Source of the DNA: Monodelphis domestica
Taxonomy: Eukaryota > Chordata > Mammalia > Didelphimorphia > Didelphidae
Length of the DNA: 64,000 nucleotides
Reading direction: 5' to 3'
Assembly (NCBI RefSeq): GCF_027887165.1
Contig: NC_077232.1
Location: 14,347,255-14,411,254, forward strand
The notes below the pieces were generated by a model. That model was given only the letters and a program-made list of their open reading frames with translations, made no database searches and had not been told where the DNA came from. Position 1 is the first letter of the stretch. Each line of letters begins with the position of its first letter. Positions 11,105-23,429 of the stretch are shown here, one piece after another. The position numbers and the translations under genes are program-made.

Positions 11105-13130
11105 CCATACCATCAGATTCCATTTTGTTGCCATCACTAAAAGAACAGCTAAACATACAATGATAAATGACTGTGCCATGGAAATGGAGAAGAAATAGGG
11201 ACTCTCTTTTTCTCTCCTAAATTACACTACTAAAAACATTGATATGTCATCTTAAAATTATTGCAAAACCAGTAAACCCCCCCCCCCCAAAGACATTGGG
11301 AATCAATATTTCTACACAAGACTACTTAGTGATGTGAATCTTGAAATTTCTCAGACTTGTGAATGTCAAAAAATTCCCCATTGGGGAATTCTCCATTGGT
11401 ACAATTCCCTATTGGGACCATTCCCCATTTGGACAGTGAGAACTCTACTTACATCAAAAATGTGAAGACCTCTACTCCACCCCTACTTAAGCCTGCTTTA
11501 GGGGAGAAAACTCCTTGCTGAACAATAAAAAATGCTTAAACCCATACTTAAGCCATGCCTATTTTTAGAATTAATACAAAGGGATGCTAAGTACCTATAA
11601 AGGTCAGGCAACTTGTGAACTTACAAGGAGCAAAGAGGGAAAAAAACTCAGAGATTCTAGCCTACTCAAGTGTGGATTACTAAAAGGATTAGTCTACTCA
11701 GGTGTGAATTCAGAATGGGCTGTCCTTTGGAAAATGTCTACTGTGATTGGTAGATGGAAGAACTTAGGGGAGTTGACATAGGAGAAAACCCCCTATAGAA
11801 GAAAAGGACAGTCTGTTGAAGAGTACAGTTTCTTGAAAAACAGGCTCTAAGGAGGCTGTTAGAAGGAGAGTGCTCTAAGGAGGAGGCTCTGAAAAAAACA
11901 GTCTCTATGGAGTGAGCTGGGAAAGGCTGAATTGAAACAGTGAGCTGGGAAAGTCTGCCTTGAAGGGTCTCTCTTGGGACTCTCTTGGGGAGATTCAGAC
12001 AGGCATTGAGCTGGTGGACTCAGCTGAGATGGAGCTGGCCTGGTGTCAGTAGAATCCCTTGTTTGGACAGATCTTGTGGTGAGTGATTAAGATATAAGGA
12101 CTGACTGATCTTTCTTTTAGGGCTTAGGCCTGGGTTGGCCAGGGCTGCCTGGGCTGGCCTATTCTTTTCTCATTTATTTCCTTTGTTTCTCTCTCTCTCT
12201 TTCTTTGATTCCTCATTGTATTATTAATTAAATTCTCTATAAAACCCAGTTGACTTGGGTTTTCATTCATAATTGGGAATGTTTCCCTGGCGACCACCTT
12301 ATATTTGATTTAAAACAAGACACTGTAGTGAAAACATATTTTCTGCAGTCATAATTTACTCACCTACTCTTATATCTATCACAATTTAAAGCCTTCAACC
12401 ATTTTAACTCTTACCGTTTATGGCCTTCACTCTTTTAAATGCCACAGTGATCAGGAAAGATCTGTAACTCTGGTACTGGAACGAAGCACAATCTAGTACA
12501 CTAAAGCAAACCCCACACCATGAAGGCAGAACAAGCCTGGGGACAGCTAAATTAGAGGCAAAAGCTACTGGAGTTTTCAGGTCACAAATGGTAAGGTTGT
12601 TAGACAATGTATCAGGTACAATTTTCAAGATTCTTTTTCAGGGTCTCAGTACAGGACTCTATTGCAATATCTATGAAAGAACTAGAATATTGTCCCAGTG
12701 GGAATCAGAGCATTACCACATGACTGCTAATAATTAGAGAAGAACATGGGACAGAGGTCATAGTACCAGAGTCAAAAATGGTGCCTCTCATAGTCCTCAG
12801 AAAGTTTGACATGTCTGAAGCAATCCTAACCTTAGATCATACCATTCTGGAAGAACCAGAATTGCTTAAATTTCCAGAAATAGCTCTAAAAGTACCTGCA
12901 CAAATAAATTGAAGTTTTTCACCTGAGGAACAGAGATTAAATTTCACAGTTTTTTTAAAGATTAAAACCAAGACAAATCCTTTAAAATGAGTAGAAAACA
13001 AAAATTGAAACACATTATAGAATATTATTTTTGGGATAGGGAAAACCAGGACACAAAGTGAGAAGAAGAAAAGAAAGTCAACATTGTTATATGCAAAGTC
13101 TCAAAGGCCATTTGAAAGACTATGTTTGGT
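11105..13130 (+). mobile_element. L1 5' fragment, split by a solo LTR
   Basis: The two flanks, 11105-11328 and 12451-13130, together match the single stretch 5055-6010. The interruption is the family X LTR at 11333-12446 with a GTGA duplication at each side. A run of C lies near 11278-11288. It is truncated before any long ORF. Confidence 0.55.
11333..12446 (+). repeat. Solo LTR, family X, with 4-bp target duplication
   Basis: 1114 bp starting TGTGAATC and ending GCCACA, so it has the canonical TG...CA ends. GTGA stands directly before (11329-11332) and directly after (12447-12450). A 4-bp duplication fits ERV1/gammaretrovirus-type integration. An AATTAAA-like signal lies near 12227 before a U5-like tail containing CTGGCGACCACC. 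No internal sequence remains, so LTR-LTR recombination probably removed the provirus body. Confidence 0.85.
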
Positions 13131-13139
13131 TCTTGTACA

Positions 13140-13735
13140 AGGGGGAAGGGACTGGAAGTGGCATGGAAAAAAGGAATATTAAAACATCATGAATTTCCTG
13201 TTCATGGGATTTCTCCTTGAGACTTCTTGAGGTTCTCCTTTGGAGTTCTACTTTCCAGGACAGCTCCTTGGGGTTTTTGAACTTTGACTTTAACTCAGAG
13301 ATTTGGGCCTTTTCACTGGAGTTTTTAGCTTTGGGACTTCAACATCCATCTTTGGAGATTCTTGGAGTCAAGGAGTTTCTTATTTGGTTCCCTGCTGCCT
13401 TGGTGAGCTTAGCTCATGAAGGTTTTTCTGCATTGGGACCTTGCCTGGATCCTGCTGGCTTTGCTGATGAGTGACTAGGATTGCCACATGGAGACTGGAA
13501 CTCTGTTGGGGAGTGAGCTCCATTTCACAAGATCAGCATTTAGGATAGGATAGGCAGTCTCCTCACCTCTTTCCCTTCCACATTTCCCTCTTTTTACTAA
13601 TATTCCAATGAAACAAAATTGTTTAAAGCTGCAAATAGTTTTCCTGACTTAAGAGATAATAATCAATGATCAATTTTATAACTCTTATTTAGTCAGATTC
13701 CCAAATTAACTATCATAGTAGTGATACTCAAGGTT
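13140..13735 (+). repeat. LTR-like repeat, family Y, second copy
   Basis: Same block order as 475-1068, including GGATCCTGCTGGCTTTGCTG near 13450 and GGATAGGATAGGCAGTC near 13542. No second end or target duplication was identified. The open frame 13217-13474 within it has no recognisable domain. Confidence 0.45.
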
Positions 13736-14192
13736 TTTGAATTTGTTCACAATCTAAAATACTTACCAGTTACCTAAACTAAGAAATCTACCCAAAATAA
13801 CAATTTACTTTCAACTATCTTGCTCTAACTTACATTAACCTATTCTAAGGAATTGTAACAAGGGAAAAAGGAAAAGGAAAACAAATAAATAATAAACAAG
13901 AACAAAAGTCAAACAGAAGCAAAATCAAAACAGGAAATAACATCAAACAAAAGATGAACATAACTTCCATGACAATATCAAACTTAAAATACTCTTATCA
14001 GATAAAACATAAAATGGTACTATAATTGCAAAACATTAACATTAAACGTAGAGAAAAAATTTTGAAAATGACAACAAACACAACATTGCATAAATTTTAC
14101 AATGAAAACCAAACCAAACATCAAAATCATTTATGCAAATACATGTAACAAAATATATTAATGAATTATGTACATAATTTACATATACATAC
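13736..14192. other. AT-rich unassigned stretch
   Basis: Very A-rich and non-coding; no exon or named repeat recognised. Confidence 0.4.
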
Positions 14193-15000
14193 TGTGAATC
14201 TTAAAACTGGTCAGACTTCAGAAGATTTGATTAAGCTATTCCCCATTTTTAACAATGGAGGTATTTGGTCAGGAATGTATTGAGGACTTTAAAATTACTC
14301 CACCCTGCTCAGACAGTATCTGAGGGGAAAATAAAGTTACAAATTCCTGATTAAACAATGAAAAGTCCCCAACTCATACTTATAGTGAAGCAAAAACCAT
14401 AAGCTAGATGATCTGTTTTTTAGATCTAATACAAATGGGTGCAATGTACCTATAAAAGTTAAATTAATCACTAAAACATCAAGCAACTTACAAAAGGAAA
14501 GCTTAACAAAAAAGGTGTGAAGTACTCAGAAGATATAATATACCCAGAGAAGGTGAGAACTAAATAGTAATGAGAACTAAGAATGGGTGGTCCTGAAAAA
14601 AAGTGTCTACTATGATTGGTAGATTTGAAAATTTAGGGGAGGTGACATAAGAGAAAATTCTTTTTTGAAGGAGCTCTCTGAAATCAGTTCAGGAGTTCAG
14701 AGGAGAGTGTCTGAGCTCAGTTCAGGAGTTGAAGATTTCAGTGAAGGACTGGAGCTTGCTTAGATGATCTTGTGGTGAATGATAAAGACTGACATTCTCT
14801 CCCTTAAGGCTCAGGCCTAGGCCATTTGACTTAGGCCCTTTCTACTATTTTCTCTTTCTCTCTCTCTTCCCTTAATTCCTTCATTTGTATTAATTAAAAT
14901 CTCCATAAAACCTAGCTGACTTGGGTATTTTCATATTTGGGAATTTTCCCATAGCGACCACTTATCTTTAATAAAAATCAAGACACTAAAATTCATCCTT
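14193..15000 (+). repeat. LTR, family X-like, sense
   Basis: It starts TGTGAATCTTAAAACTGG and follows the block order of the 11333 LTR, including the AAGTGTCTACTATGATTGG stretch near 14611, CTCTTTCTCTCTC near 14870 and the U5-like tail near 14940-14970. The right end is uncertain, and no matching target duplication was found. The sequence just after (15000-15110) might be a leader remnant. Confidence 0.6.
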
Positions 15001-15109
15001 ACAGTTTGACCCGAAACCTTTACAGTTTTGGCAATTAGGAAAAGAAGATTCCTAATAGCATTGGAAAAAGGAGTCATTTGGAAATGTAACCGGGAAAAGG
15101 GGTTAATTT

Positions 15110-15903
15110 AAACAGGGTTGGTTTTTAATAGTGGAGTGTGGTCGCCAGAGATTTAATGACTAAATCACAAAGAGATTTTATTTACAAAATGTAGAAAGAG
15201 TAAAGCAAGAAATCAGAGTGAGGATAAGTTAAGATATCTAGCCTGAGCACTAAGTATTTTATTCTTGGCCCCTCCAGTCAGGGAGAATTAGCTTCAGCCC
15301 ACCTCGGTAAAGTTGAGGATCTGGGAAGTTTCTCAAGAGGTCTTTCCTGATGCCATTCTCTTCCGAGAAAAGCAATCAGTAAAGAGTCAGCTTTTCACTC
15401 ACCACTTGTCAGTCCAGTCAGCAGATCCCTCTTCCCCTCTGTACCAGCCTAAATTGAAAGCATGAAGAATTGCCCTCACCCTCCAACAGAAGTGGGAGTC
15501 CAAGTTGAACTCCACTATAAGAATCACCCACTCTGTGGAGCACTCTCTTTTTTAAAGGCATTTTCTCTTGTGTTGCTTCCCTTAATTCCACATCTAGCAA
15601 TAACAGCTGACTCTCTGTTCTAGGACTGCCCAGAAATTAGTTAGACGATTCTGATTTGTTACCCACTATTACACATGTGGGTCACAGTCCCCCCATCAAA
15701 TGATTAAGTGGGATGTTTACACCTTTAGTGATTAGATCTAACATGGGTAGATCTTCCCAGTCAACTTTAAGTATCGTGTTTGCGCTTTTTGTGATTGAAT
15801 CTAAAAATAGGCAGGTCTCCACACATAACTTTTAAGTAGAGTGTTTACACATATGGGGATTAAAATCCAAAAATAGACATGAGTTACAATTTAAATCTTC
15901 ACA
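15110..15903 (-). repeat. LTR, family Z, antisense
   Basis: On the minus strand it begins TGTGAAGATTTAAATTG at 15903 and runs to an AATAAAATCTCTT polyadenylation-like signal, then CTCTGGCGACCACAC near 15130. The order is LTR-like. Related sequence sits in intron 5 of loci A and B. It abuts the start of the B/C duplicated block at 15932 and so may mark the breakpoint. Confidence 0.55.
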
Positions 15904-16888
15904 ATCAGGGAAGAGCTAAGTATCTTCATTGTTATCTTCAGGATGATACCCCTAAAGACCAGCCTTATTCATAAGATAGGCATATCCTATCTGACTAACT
16001 TGAAAGTAGTTACTCTCAACCTGGTTTCAACTGTCTGCAAAAAAGGATGTACTGTTATTTGGTCACTTTGCATGCTAAAGCTCCTAGGAGCCACAGGTGA
16101 GTGTTGACAGACCCCAAAGGAGTATTGGATTTTCAGGTGGAACTAGCAATTCATACTAAGCCTTACTGATTCCTTTTCAGGATTTCACATATTATTTTGA
16201 TGTACATATAGACACTTGACTGGGGACTATCATGGTCTTAGTGATTATTAAATCTGGGGGCTTTAGTTCCTCCTTGTTATCCTGCCATGAATGAACTCCG
16301 TGACATAGAATGATGGATAAAGGAGTTATAAAGTTAAAAAGTGATGAGATGATCTAGAGAGGGCTATAACTATGCTCAAACATTAAATTTAGAAGTTCTT
16401 TCAAGAGACATAGAGCCTGTTTTGTTTGCTTCACTATGAAAGAATTTGAAGCAATAAGTTGATGTTCCAAAGAAACTGGTTTCTTAAATGATGAATGTAA
16501 GAAAAGAGGGATTAATATAGAGTTCTCTATAAGTAAAATAGTGTTTTTAGAGGAAATAATATGTTTTTTCATAACAAAGTTTCAAAAAAATGATGAATGT
16601 TTAAGGAGACAGGAGAGAAAGGATTATGGATTTAGTACAGATGAATAGCTGTTTCAAAATATTCCATTTTAAAATTCTGTAGTTTTGTGTCCTGAAACTT
16701 AAATCCACCTACAAATCTGTCACCTCTTAAGTCAATTGTAGCCATGATCTATCCCATGCAATGAACAAGAATTTATCAATAACATCTATGTATAAACCTC
16801 TGACAATTACTTGAGATAAACTTTAAAGAGGGACTCAGAAATCAGTTTATATCTGCATTCCAGTTATTTCTGCTTTCTCTTCTTGTAG

Positions 16889-17692
16889 CTCAGCTATGGC
16901 CCATTTGATCTTCTCCTGTCTGATGAGGTCCTGTACCCATATGTCTATCAGCTGGGCAGCAGGGAATCCACTCTGCACTTGGCAGCAGTTCAACTGATGC
17001 TACATTTTGGCTGGACTTGGGTGGGGCTGGTTATTTCAGATGACCTGACAGGGGAACAATTCTTCAGGACTCTTAAAGAGGAGATGGCCTGGAATGGTAT
17101 CTGTCTGGCTTTTACAGAACGAGCTCCTGAACTCTTTCAAAAGGAGCATGATGAATTTAAACTCTTGTCTAGGATTCTTCGGTCCTCATCCAAAGTGATT
17201 TTCATCTATGGCAACACCAACTCCCTTGGTGAAATTTCTGAATTATTGAATGAATATAAATTGCATGGGAAGATGTTGGTCACCACCTCATCCTGGGATT
17301 TTTTTGCAGATTCTAAGAATATGATAATGAGCAATTTTCATGGAACATTGATGTTTTCTCATTTCGAGAGGGAGATCCCTGGTTTCACAGATTTCCTAAG
17401 CAGTGTGCATCCCCGTGCCAACCCTGAGGACATTTTCCAAAAGTCTTTCTGGGAGGTGGTCTTTGATTGTAAACTTTCAGAAATAAATTCTGTCGATATA
17501 GCACATGAACGATGTGAGGAAAATTCATCTTTTGCCCACGTACCACATATTTATTTGAACAAGATCATAATTGGGAAGAGTTTTAATATCTACAATGGGG
17601 TTTATTTCTTTGCTCATGCTCTCCATCATATGCTTCAGACTGAAGCAAGAGATATATCAGAACTTGCAGCAAAACCACTTCTTTCTTGGAAG
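16889..17692 (+). CDS. V2R locus B exon 3 (ligand-binding domain)
   Basis: 804 bp, 268 codons, open. Acceptor TTCTTGTAG and donor AAG|GTAGCA. It opens with LSYGPFDLLLSDEVLYPYVY, the standard start of V2R exon 3, followed by LMLHFGWTWVGLVISDD and IYNGVYFFAHALHHML near the end. This is the bulk of the extracellular Venus-flytrap domain, which binds ligand in this receptor family. Against locus C exon 3 I counted about 36 base differences and 21 amino-acid changes by hand, roughly 92 percent protein identity. Confidence 0.93.
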
Positions 17693-19097
17693 GTAGCATT
17701 TCTCTTGCACTGTCCTGGGCACTATCTGTAGAGTGCCAGGGCTCCACCTTTGAGGGAGAAAGCAGAGAGATAGAGATAGATAGATGATAGAGATAACAAA
17801 GCAAGGACCAGATGGGAAGGCTTGGCCTCTATGAGCTCCATTTATAGTGTCCCAAAGGAAGACTTTTATATAGAATAAAATGCTAAACATTATAACATTC
17901 CTGGGTGGTGTTGCTTTCCCCTACAAAACTGTTTATGACATGACTTCACACAAGAAAGTTATCAGGGTTGCTTTTACGAATGTAAGCAAATTGAGAAAAA
18001 GAAACAGTTAATTTATTCCGTATTCTTTAGGGAAAGGAAGGTTTGACTCTTACATCATATTACAAATATTTCTAGACAACAACTGTGCTATAACTGAGAC
18101 TGTCCTTGCCAAGAGTCTCAGGAAAAGTCATAAGCAAGTCTTTTCTGTTTATTTTCCTCAGTGGGACTAAATTGTCCTAGGTAACTCCACTGTACCTTGG
18201 AGTTAACACAGGCTACTCATGTTTTTCTTTTTTTCTATTATATTTGTTTTATTGTAATAACAAAATTATACTTCAGTTTTCTAAAGTTTTATGATCATTT
18301 TGTCTCCCTCTTTTCTTCCCTCCCCTCTCTTGGCATTGACAAGAAATTTAATCTAGGTCATGCATGTATTTTCACTGAAAGGATATTTCCACATTATTCA
18401 TTTTTGTAAGTGACTAATCTTTTAAACTGAAACCCCAAATTATATACCCAAATTAACAAATGTAAACATCATTCAATGACTAGTTTCCTCTTAATTATAT
18501 TATATTGCAATTATCTGAGCCTTCAATATTACCTTTTGATCCCTATTAATCTCATTTCTTTTTTATGTGATTATATGACTGTGCACAAACAATGTTATTT
18601 TCTCAGACACAATTCTGATACAATAATCATGGTGGACACGTTGATATTCTTCCTTATACACATCTTTCAGGATATGAGTTGATGTGTTGGAGTATCCCAT
18701 TAAATCAACTTCAATTTAGGGTATTTATTCTGGCCTTGATCATAATCCTACAAATCATATGATGCTTATATAGAATGTCTCATTGATCAATTTTATTTTA
18801 ATGTTAACAACAAATGTATGCTGACTAAAATTGCAATGCCACCTACTACAATTATGACTAAGGCTAGAGTTATGATAATTACTGTTAATGCTATAAAACT
18901 ATAACTTTTATTGATACTACAACTAGTATTACTAAACTACTACTGCCCCTACTAACTCTAGAGAATCATACTTGTCTTGGAATCCTGGAAAATTTCTAGA
19001 ATACATTCTCTTTTTGTTTATTAGGTATTGTATTTTAGGACTTGGCTTATTACTTTTATTGTTGGGATTTTAAAAAAGTGATGGAGAAAATGTTAAT

Positions 19098-19520
19098 AAT
19101 GCGGATTAAATTTAGAAGTGTGTCAAGGGAAGAGATAGTGGAGAAATAGCTGGTTGGTTTTCAGTTCATTATTCATAGATATCTCCTGCATGACAACAGA
19201 GGCCAAGAGGATATGATTGGGAATAGAGCCTCCAAATGAACATCCTAGTGCTAATATCAACAACATGGAAATGCATTCGGATTAAGTACACATGTGATAC
19301 GTAGGGGAATCGTGCGTTGGCTATGGGAAGGGTGGCAGAAGAGGAGGGAGGAAAAGAAAATGAATTTTGTATCCAATCAATAATGTTTGAAATGGACAAA
19401 ATAAAATTAATTTTTAAAAGAAAAAAAACAATGCAGATTAAATTTAGAAGTGTGTCAAGGGAACAGATTTTGGAGAAATATCTGGTTGGTTTCCAATGTA
19501 TCATTTGTAGATATCTCCTG
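19098..19520 (+). mobile_element. L1 3' end with 91-bp flanking direct repeats
   Basis: An L1 3' terminal piece of about 241 bp (19189-19429) contains the CAACAACATGGAAATGCATT block and ends in an A-rich tail, like 40760-40945. It is flanked by two copies of a 91-bp sequence, 19098-19188 and 19430-19520, which differ at about 12 positions. Locus C has only one copy (60820-60910) and no L1. The repeats are far longer than usual L1 target duplications. Confidence 0.8.
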
Positions 19521-20532
19521 TTTTTTTTTCTTTTTGAGTTAATTTAATAATTGAATATATTTTATATAAATGCATCATTCTTTTCATTTTAATTTTGACT
19601 TTGAAATTCACTCTACCTTCCACCACTTCTTTCAGTCAATTAGAAGGCAAGAAATATGATTGAAAATTACATGTGAAATCATGGAAAACGTGTCTATATT
19701 AGTCCTCTCTCTAAAGAAAAAGAGAAAGAAGAAAAAAAGTGAGGAAATTAAACTTCATTTTATAGGACGAGTTGATCAAAAATCTTTCCCATAGTGCCTA
19801 GTATGTTTTCATTATGCCTTAGAATTGTCTTGGATCATGTTATTAATCAGAGAAGTCAAGTCTTTCACAATTGATCATCATAGATAGACTCTTGTTACTA
19901 TTCACAATGATGTCCTGGTCTTTTTTGCTTCACTTTCTATCAGTTCATTAAAGCTTTGCTAAATTTTTCTTACAGCAACTTGAATGTTAGTTCCTTTAGC
20001 ACAATAGTACTACATGATGAATATATGGCATGGCTTATTCAACCATTTCCCAATTGATGAACATTCCCTCAATTTGCCATTCTTTGTCACCAGGAAAAGA
20101 ACAGCTATAAATGCTTTTGTAAACAACGGTCCTGTTCCATTTTTTTGTGTGTGTACATTTCTAGTATTATTATTGCTGGGTCAGTGGGTTACCTGTAATG
20201 TATGTCCCTTTGGGCATAGTTCCAAATTTTTCTGTAGAGTGAAGGGAGATGTTCACTACTCTACAAATAGTTTGAATTTTTATTTTTTCTCCCAAAATAT
20301 TCAGATTTTGTCATGTCTGATAGGAAAGTTGGTATCCCTGAGTTGTTTCAATATCTATTTTTATAATTTATACTAATAGAGCATTTTTCCATATGACTTC
20401 ATTAATTATGGATTTCTTCTTCAAAAATGGCCAGTTTGTATTTTCTGACCATTTATAAATTAAAGAATGTCTTTTAATTTGATGTTTGTCTCAGTTGTAG
20501 TCTAAGTATATTTTTCAGAAAAGAAATCTTTA

Positions 20533-20734
20533 GGGTGACATATGGTTGGTTCAGTGGATTGAAAGCCATGTCTAGAGATAGGAGGTCCTTAGTCAAATCT
20601 GTGTTCAGACATGTCCTAGCTGTGTGACCCTGGGCAAGTCACTTGAGTCCCATTGCCTAGCCCTTACCATTCTTCTACCTTGGAATCAATACACAGAACT
20701 AATTTTAAGATGAAAGGTAAGGGTTTAAAAAATA
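20533..20734 (+). mobile_element. tRNA-derived marsupial SINE, sense
   Basis: It contains the consensus-like blocks TCAGTGGATTGAAAGCC, GCTGTGTGACCCTGGGCAAG and CATTGCCTAGCCCTTACCA, and ends in GGTAAGGGTTT plus A-rich tail. It is absent at the matching place in locus C (near 62110), where different sequence stands. No clear target duplication was found. Confidence 0.8.
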
Positions 20735-20759
20735 ATGAAGTTTTTCCAGAAGATCAAGC

Positions 20760-20764
<5 letters not shown>

Positions 20765-20843
<79 letters not shown>
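20765..20843 (+). repeat. (TA)n microsatellite
   Basis: About 79 bp of pure TA just after the SINE tail, in intron 3 of locus B. The IYIYIY open frames on both strands here are products of the repeat. Confidence 0.97.
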
Positions 20844-20845
<2 letters not shown>

Positions 20846-21879
20846 CTTGGTACCCTTTGATGTAATTTAATGTCCCTAATATTGTTCCATTTTGATTTCT
20901 TATGCATTCTGCTCTGATTCCATTTATGGGTGTGTCCATCCTATTTACACTTATATTTATGATTACTAACACTGATTGTTTTCAATCTATTTCATTATTA
21001 ATACTTATTTTTTTGTCCTGTCCTCTCCTTAAAATTCTATTTTCTATTCATTTTTGCATGTCTTTTATTTTCTTTTATTCCCTTCCCTAATATTCTCTGA
21101 GGTTCATTTTTTGCCTACCCACTTTTATTTTCCTTTCCACTGAAAAAGTTCTTTATTGAGTGTCTCTTCTATATATGTTATTTTCTCTATTTGTCTCCTC
21201 ACTTTCTGCCAAAATGATTTTCTTGGTATTCTTAAAATCATTGTTTCTCAAATCTCCCTCAACTTGTGTTAATGTTTCATTTTTTCATAATCAGTCATTA
21301 TGCAATAACCTCTTTGTAATTCTCTTCCATTGTAATTTTTTCCATTATTTTGTTTCACCAAACTTTTTGGAATTGTTTACTCATTTAATTATTTGCATTC
21401 CCTTTTCCTCTTTACTTTGAATTTCTGCAGTATGAATTAAAAATGATCCTGAATTCAAAAGCTTACCTCATCAAATGTTCTATATGACTTAAACTATTTT
21501 TCTAACTAAAAAGACTTCAGCATTTTGAAAGCAATAAATTGTGAGCACAGATTAAAAAAAAAGATCTTAGAATGCAAATATTAGAAATATTGGAAAGAAT
21601 TTCATGATTTGGTGAAGGGAAGATAAAATTTTGAGGTTTGATCATTATCTAGAACATATCTAGGACATTACTCTTCTGTCAGCTATGGCTTGATAGGAAA
21701 AAAAGAGACAAGGAGTACAAAGTGCTAGGTAAAGTACAGTTGGAAGAATTTTCAAAAAGCAAATGACGGCTTTTGTAATCCTCAAACACATAGCCCCTGT
21801 TATGTTGATTATGAAGACTTAGGAGAGTGAAGAAACCTTTCTTTCCCCAAGAAGTAACAAACTTTGTCCTTACCTTCAG

Positions 21880-22098
21880 CTCCACCACTTCCTGAAGTGT
21901 GTTAATCCTGTCTATGGATTCCGAGTTGAGTTATGTGGGGATGGAACCTCCATGACTACTGAGGCATATAATATCCTGAATTTTAAATCATTTCCTGGTA
22001 GATTTTCAGTAGAGGTCAAAGTTGGAGAAGTGATTCCTCAGGAAAAGGTGTTAAGTATTAATGAAGAGGACATAGATTGGCCAGAAGATTTCCCTCAG
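21880..22098 (+). CDS. V2R locus B exon 4
   Basis: 219 bp, 73 codons, open. Acceptor TACCTTCAG and donor CAG|GTAAGA. It starts LHHFLKCVNPVYGF and ends VLSINEEDIDWPEDFPQ, a typical end of the V2R ligand-binding domain. The last 37 residues are the same as in locus C, while the first 36 carry 11 substitutions, several of them adjacent (PVYGFRV against TINGSKD). Confidence 0.92.
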
Positions 22099-22519
22099 GT
22101 AAGAGTCAGGTGAGCAACACTGTAGACTCTACATTGGACCTGAGAACTTCCATAAAAATGCTGGGAATGCCTAGGACAGGCCTGAAGCATGAACTTTTCT
22201 CTTGCTCTCAGTAAGTCAGAAATTTGATTTCTCTGATTTGCTTTTCTCAATAGACTTTTCAAAATTTTTTCAATAAATTTATATAATGATTTTAATTCAT
22301 TGTATGATGAAAATCTTAAAATACCTCAGAACAAGTTGGCAAGTTTGAATTACAAGAGAGAAGGAGAGTGGAAAATTTTTACCATTGAAAGAGACCTATA
22401 ACATCAAAGGGAAGCTGAGATAGGAAATCCTGCAACTACAGAAATAATTTGTCATGAAATTGTGTTCCCAAGAATTTCCATGGCTTCTTTTAATGTTATT
22501 AAATAAAATGTGCTTGCAT

Positions 22520-22735
22520 ATAGGGAAGAGTGTCTGGAGTCTGGGAGAATCCTTTTTTCCAGTTCACATGTGACTTCAAATGCTAACTAGCTCTGACTCT
22601 GGGGAAGTCACTTAATCCTTTTTCCTTCATTTTTTTTTAAATCTTTTGGAGAAGGAAATGGTAAACCACTCCAGGATGTTTGCCAAGAAAATAACAGATA
22701 AGTTTTTGAAAAGTTTGACACAAATGAAAAATGTC
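22520..22735 (+). mobile_element. Core-SINE (MIR/MON-like), intron 4 of locus B
   Basis: It has GGGGAAGTCACTTAATCC followed by GGAGAAGGAAATGGTAAACC and a GACACAAATGAAAA-type end, a common marsupial SINE layout. The start of the same element is visible in locus C at about 63915-64000, so it predates the duplication. Confidence 0.7.
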
Positions 22736-23429
22736 TGAACAACAAATTAAAATCTTGTGGTTTTTTTCCTCTTCTCATATAAAACTTATATAAAGATTCA
22801 ATTTTATTTGTCTATTGAAAATCATAAATCCCACATTCTATGAATCAGCAGAGATTCAAATGAATCTCCAAATGTCAGAATAAAGAAACAAGAACAACCA
22901 TTTGAATCAACTTTACTTGATTCTTATAATGAATCAGATCAAATCAAAATGAAGTATTTATTAGTTCATTTTATTATAAACTCTCAAAAATTATGACTTT
23001 CAGAACAATACAGGATTCCTTATTCAAATACAAATATTAGAACTTGTCTAGGGAACAAAAATATAAAGAAATATTCCTCCTTCAATGTCCAAAGAATTGC
23101 TTCAACATTTCTTGTATGAAATGATGTGTAATTTAGGGGTATACTTCCATATATTTGGTTGAAACCATGCCATCTACCCATTGGTATTTTTAAATATGAA
23201 GGAGCTCTATTGAATCTCCTGGAGATTCTGTCCATATTCATGTCTTTAGAAAAAGATGATATGGTAGAGAAGATGAAAAATTGGAAGTTCCATTCAGAAA
23301 TATATCATCCTTTCACTTCCAAACTGCAGATATATTATTCTTAATATAGACCACATCATTGCCTCATTGAATCTGTGTTTCAACGATCATTCTTATAATA
23401 ATATTTATTTCTTTTTTATGGAAGTTCAG

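Larger units (their letters stand above)
18220..21420 (-). mobile_element. Old antisense L1-like sequence in intron 3 of locus B
   Basis: The stretch resembles antisense L1 3' regions, for example the ATTCCCTCAATTTGCCATTC block near 20063, which also occurs near 61674 and in altered form near 41550. The same sequence fills intron 3 of locus C (about 59940-62830), so it was in place before duplication. Later inserts are listed separately. The family assignment is tentative. Confidence 0.45.
15932..22600 (+). repeat. Duplicated V2R block, copy B (intron 2 end to intron 4)
   Basis: The block aligns by eye with 57552-64000, from TATCTTCAGG through exon 3, intron 3, exon 4 and into intron 4, where the window ends for copy C. 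Exon sizes are identical (804 and 219 bp). Intron 3 differs by discrete insertions: an L1 3' end and a SINE plus TA repeat in B, and a different SINE in C. Confidence 0.88.

Noticed and set aside
12900-16888. Search for exons 1 and 2 of locus B
   Set aside because: No sequence resembling the exon 2 blocks (PHLLPN, IGG) or an exon 1 signal peptide with donor was found in any frame by eye.
20754-20972. Open frames with long Ile-Tyr repeats on both strands
   Set aside because: Direct translation of the (TA)n microsatellite; the same applies at 48334-48549.
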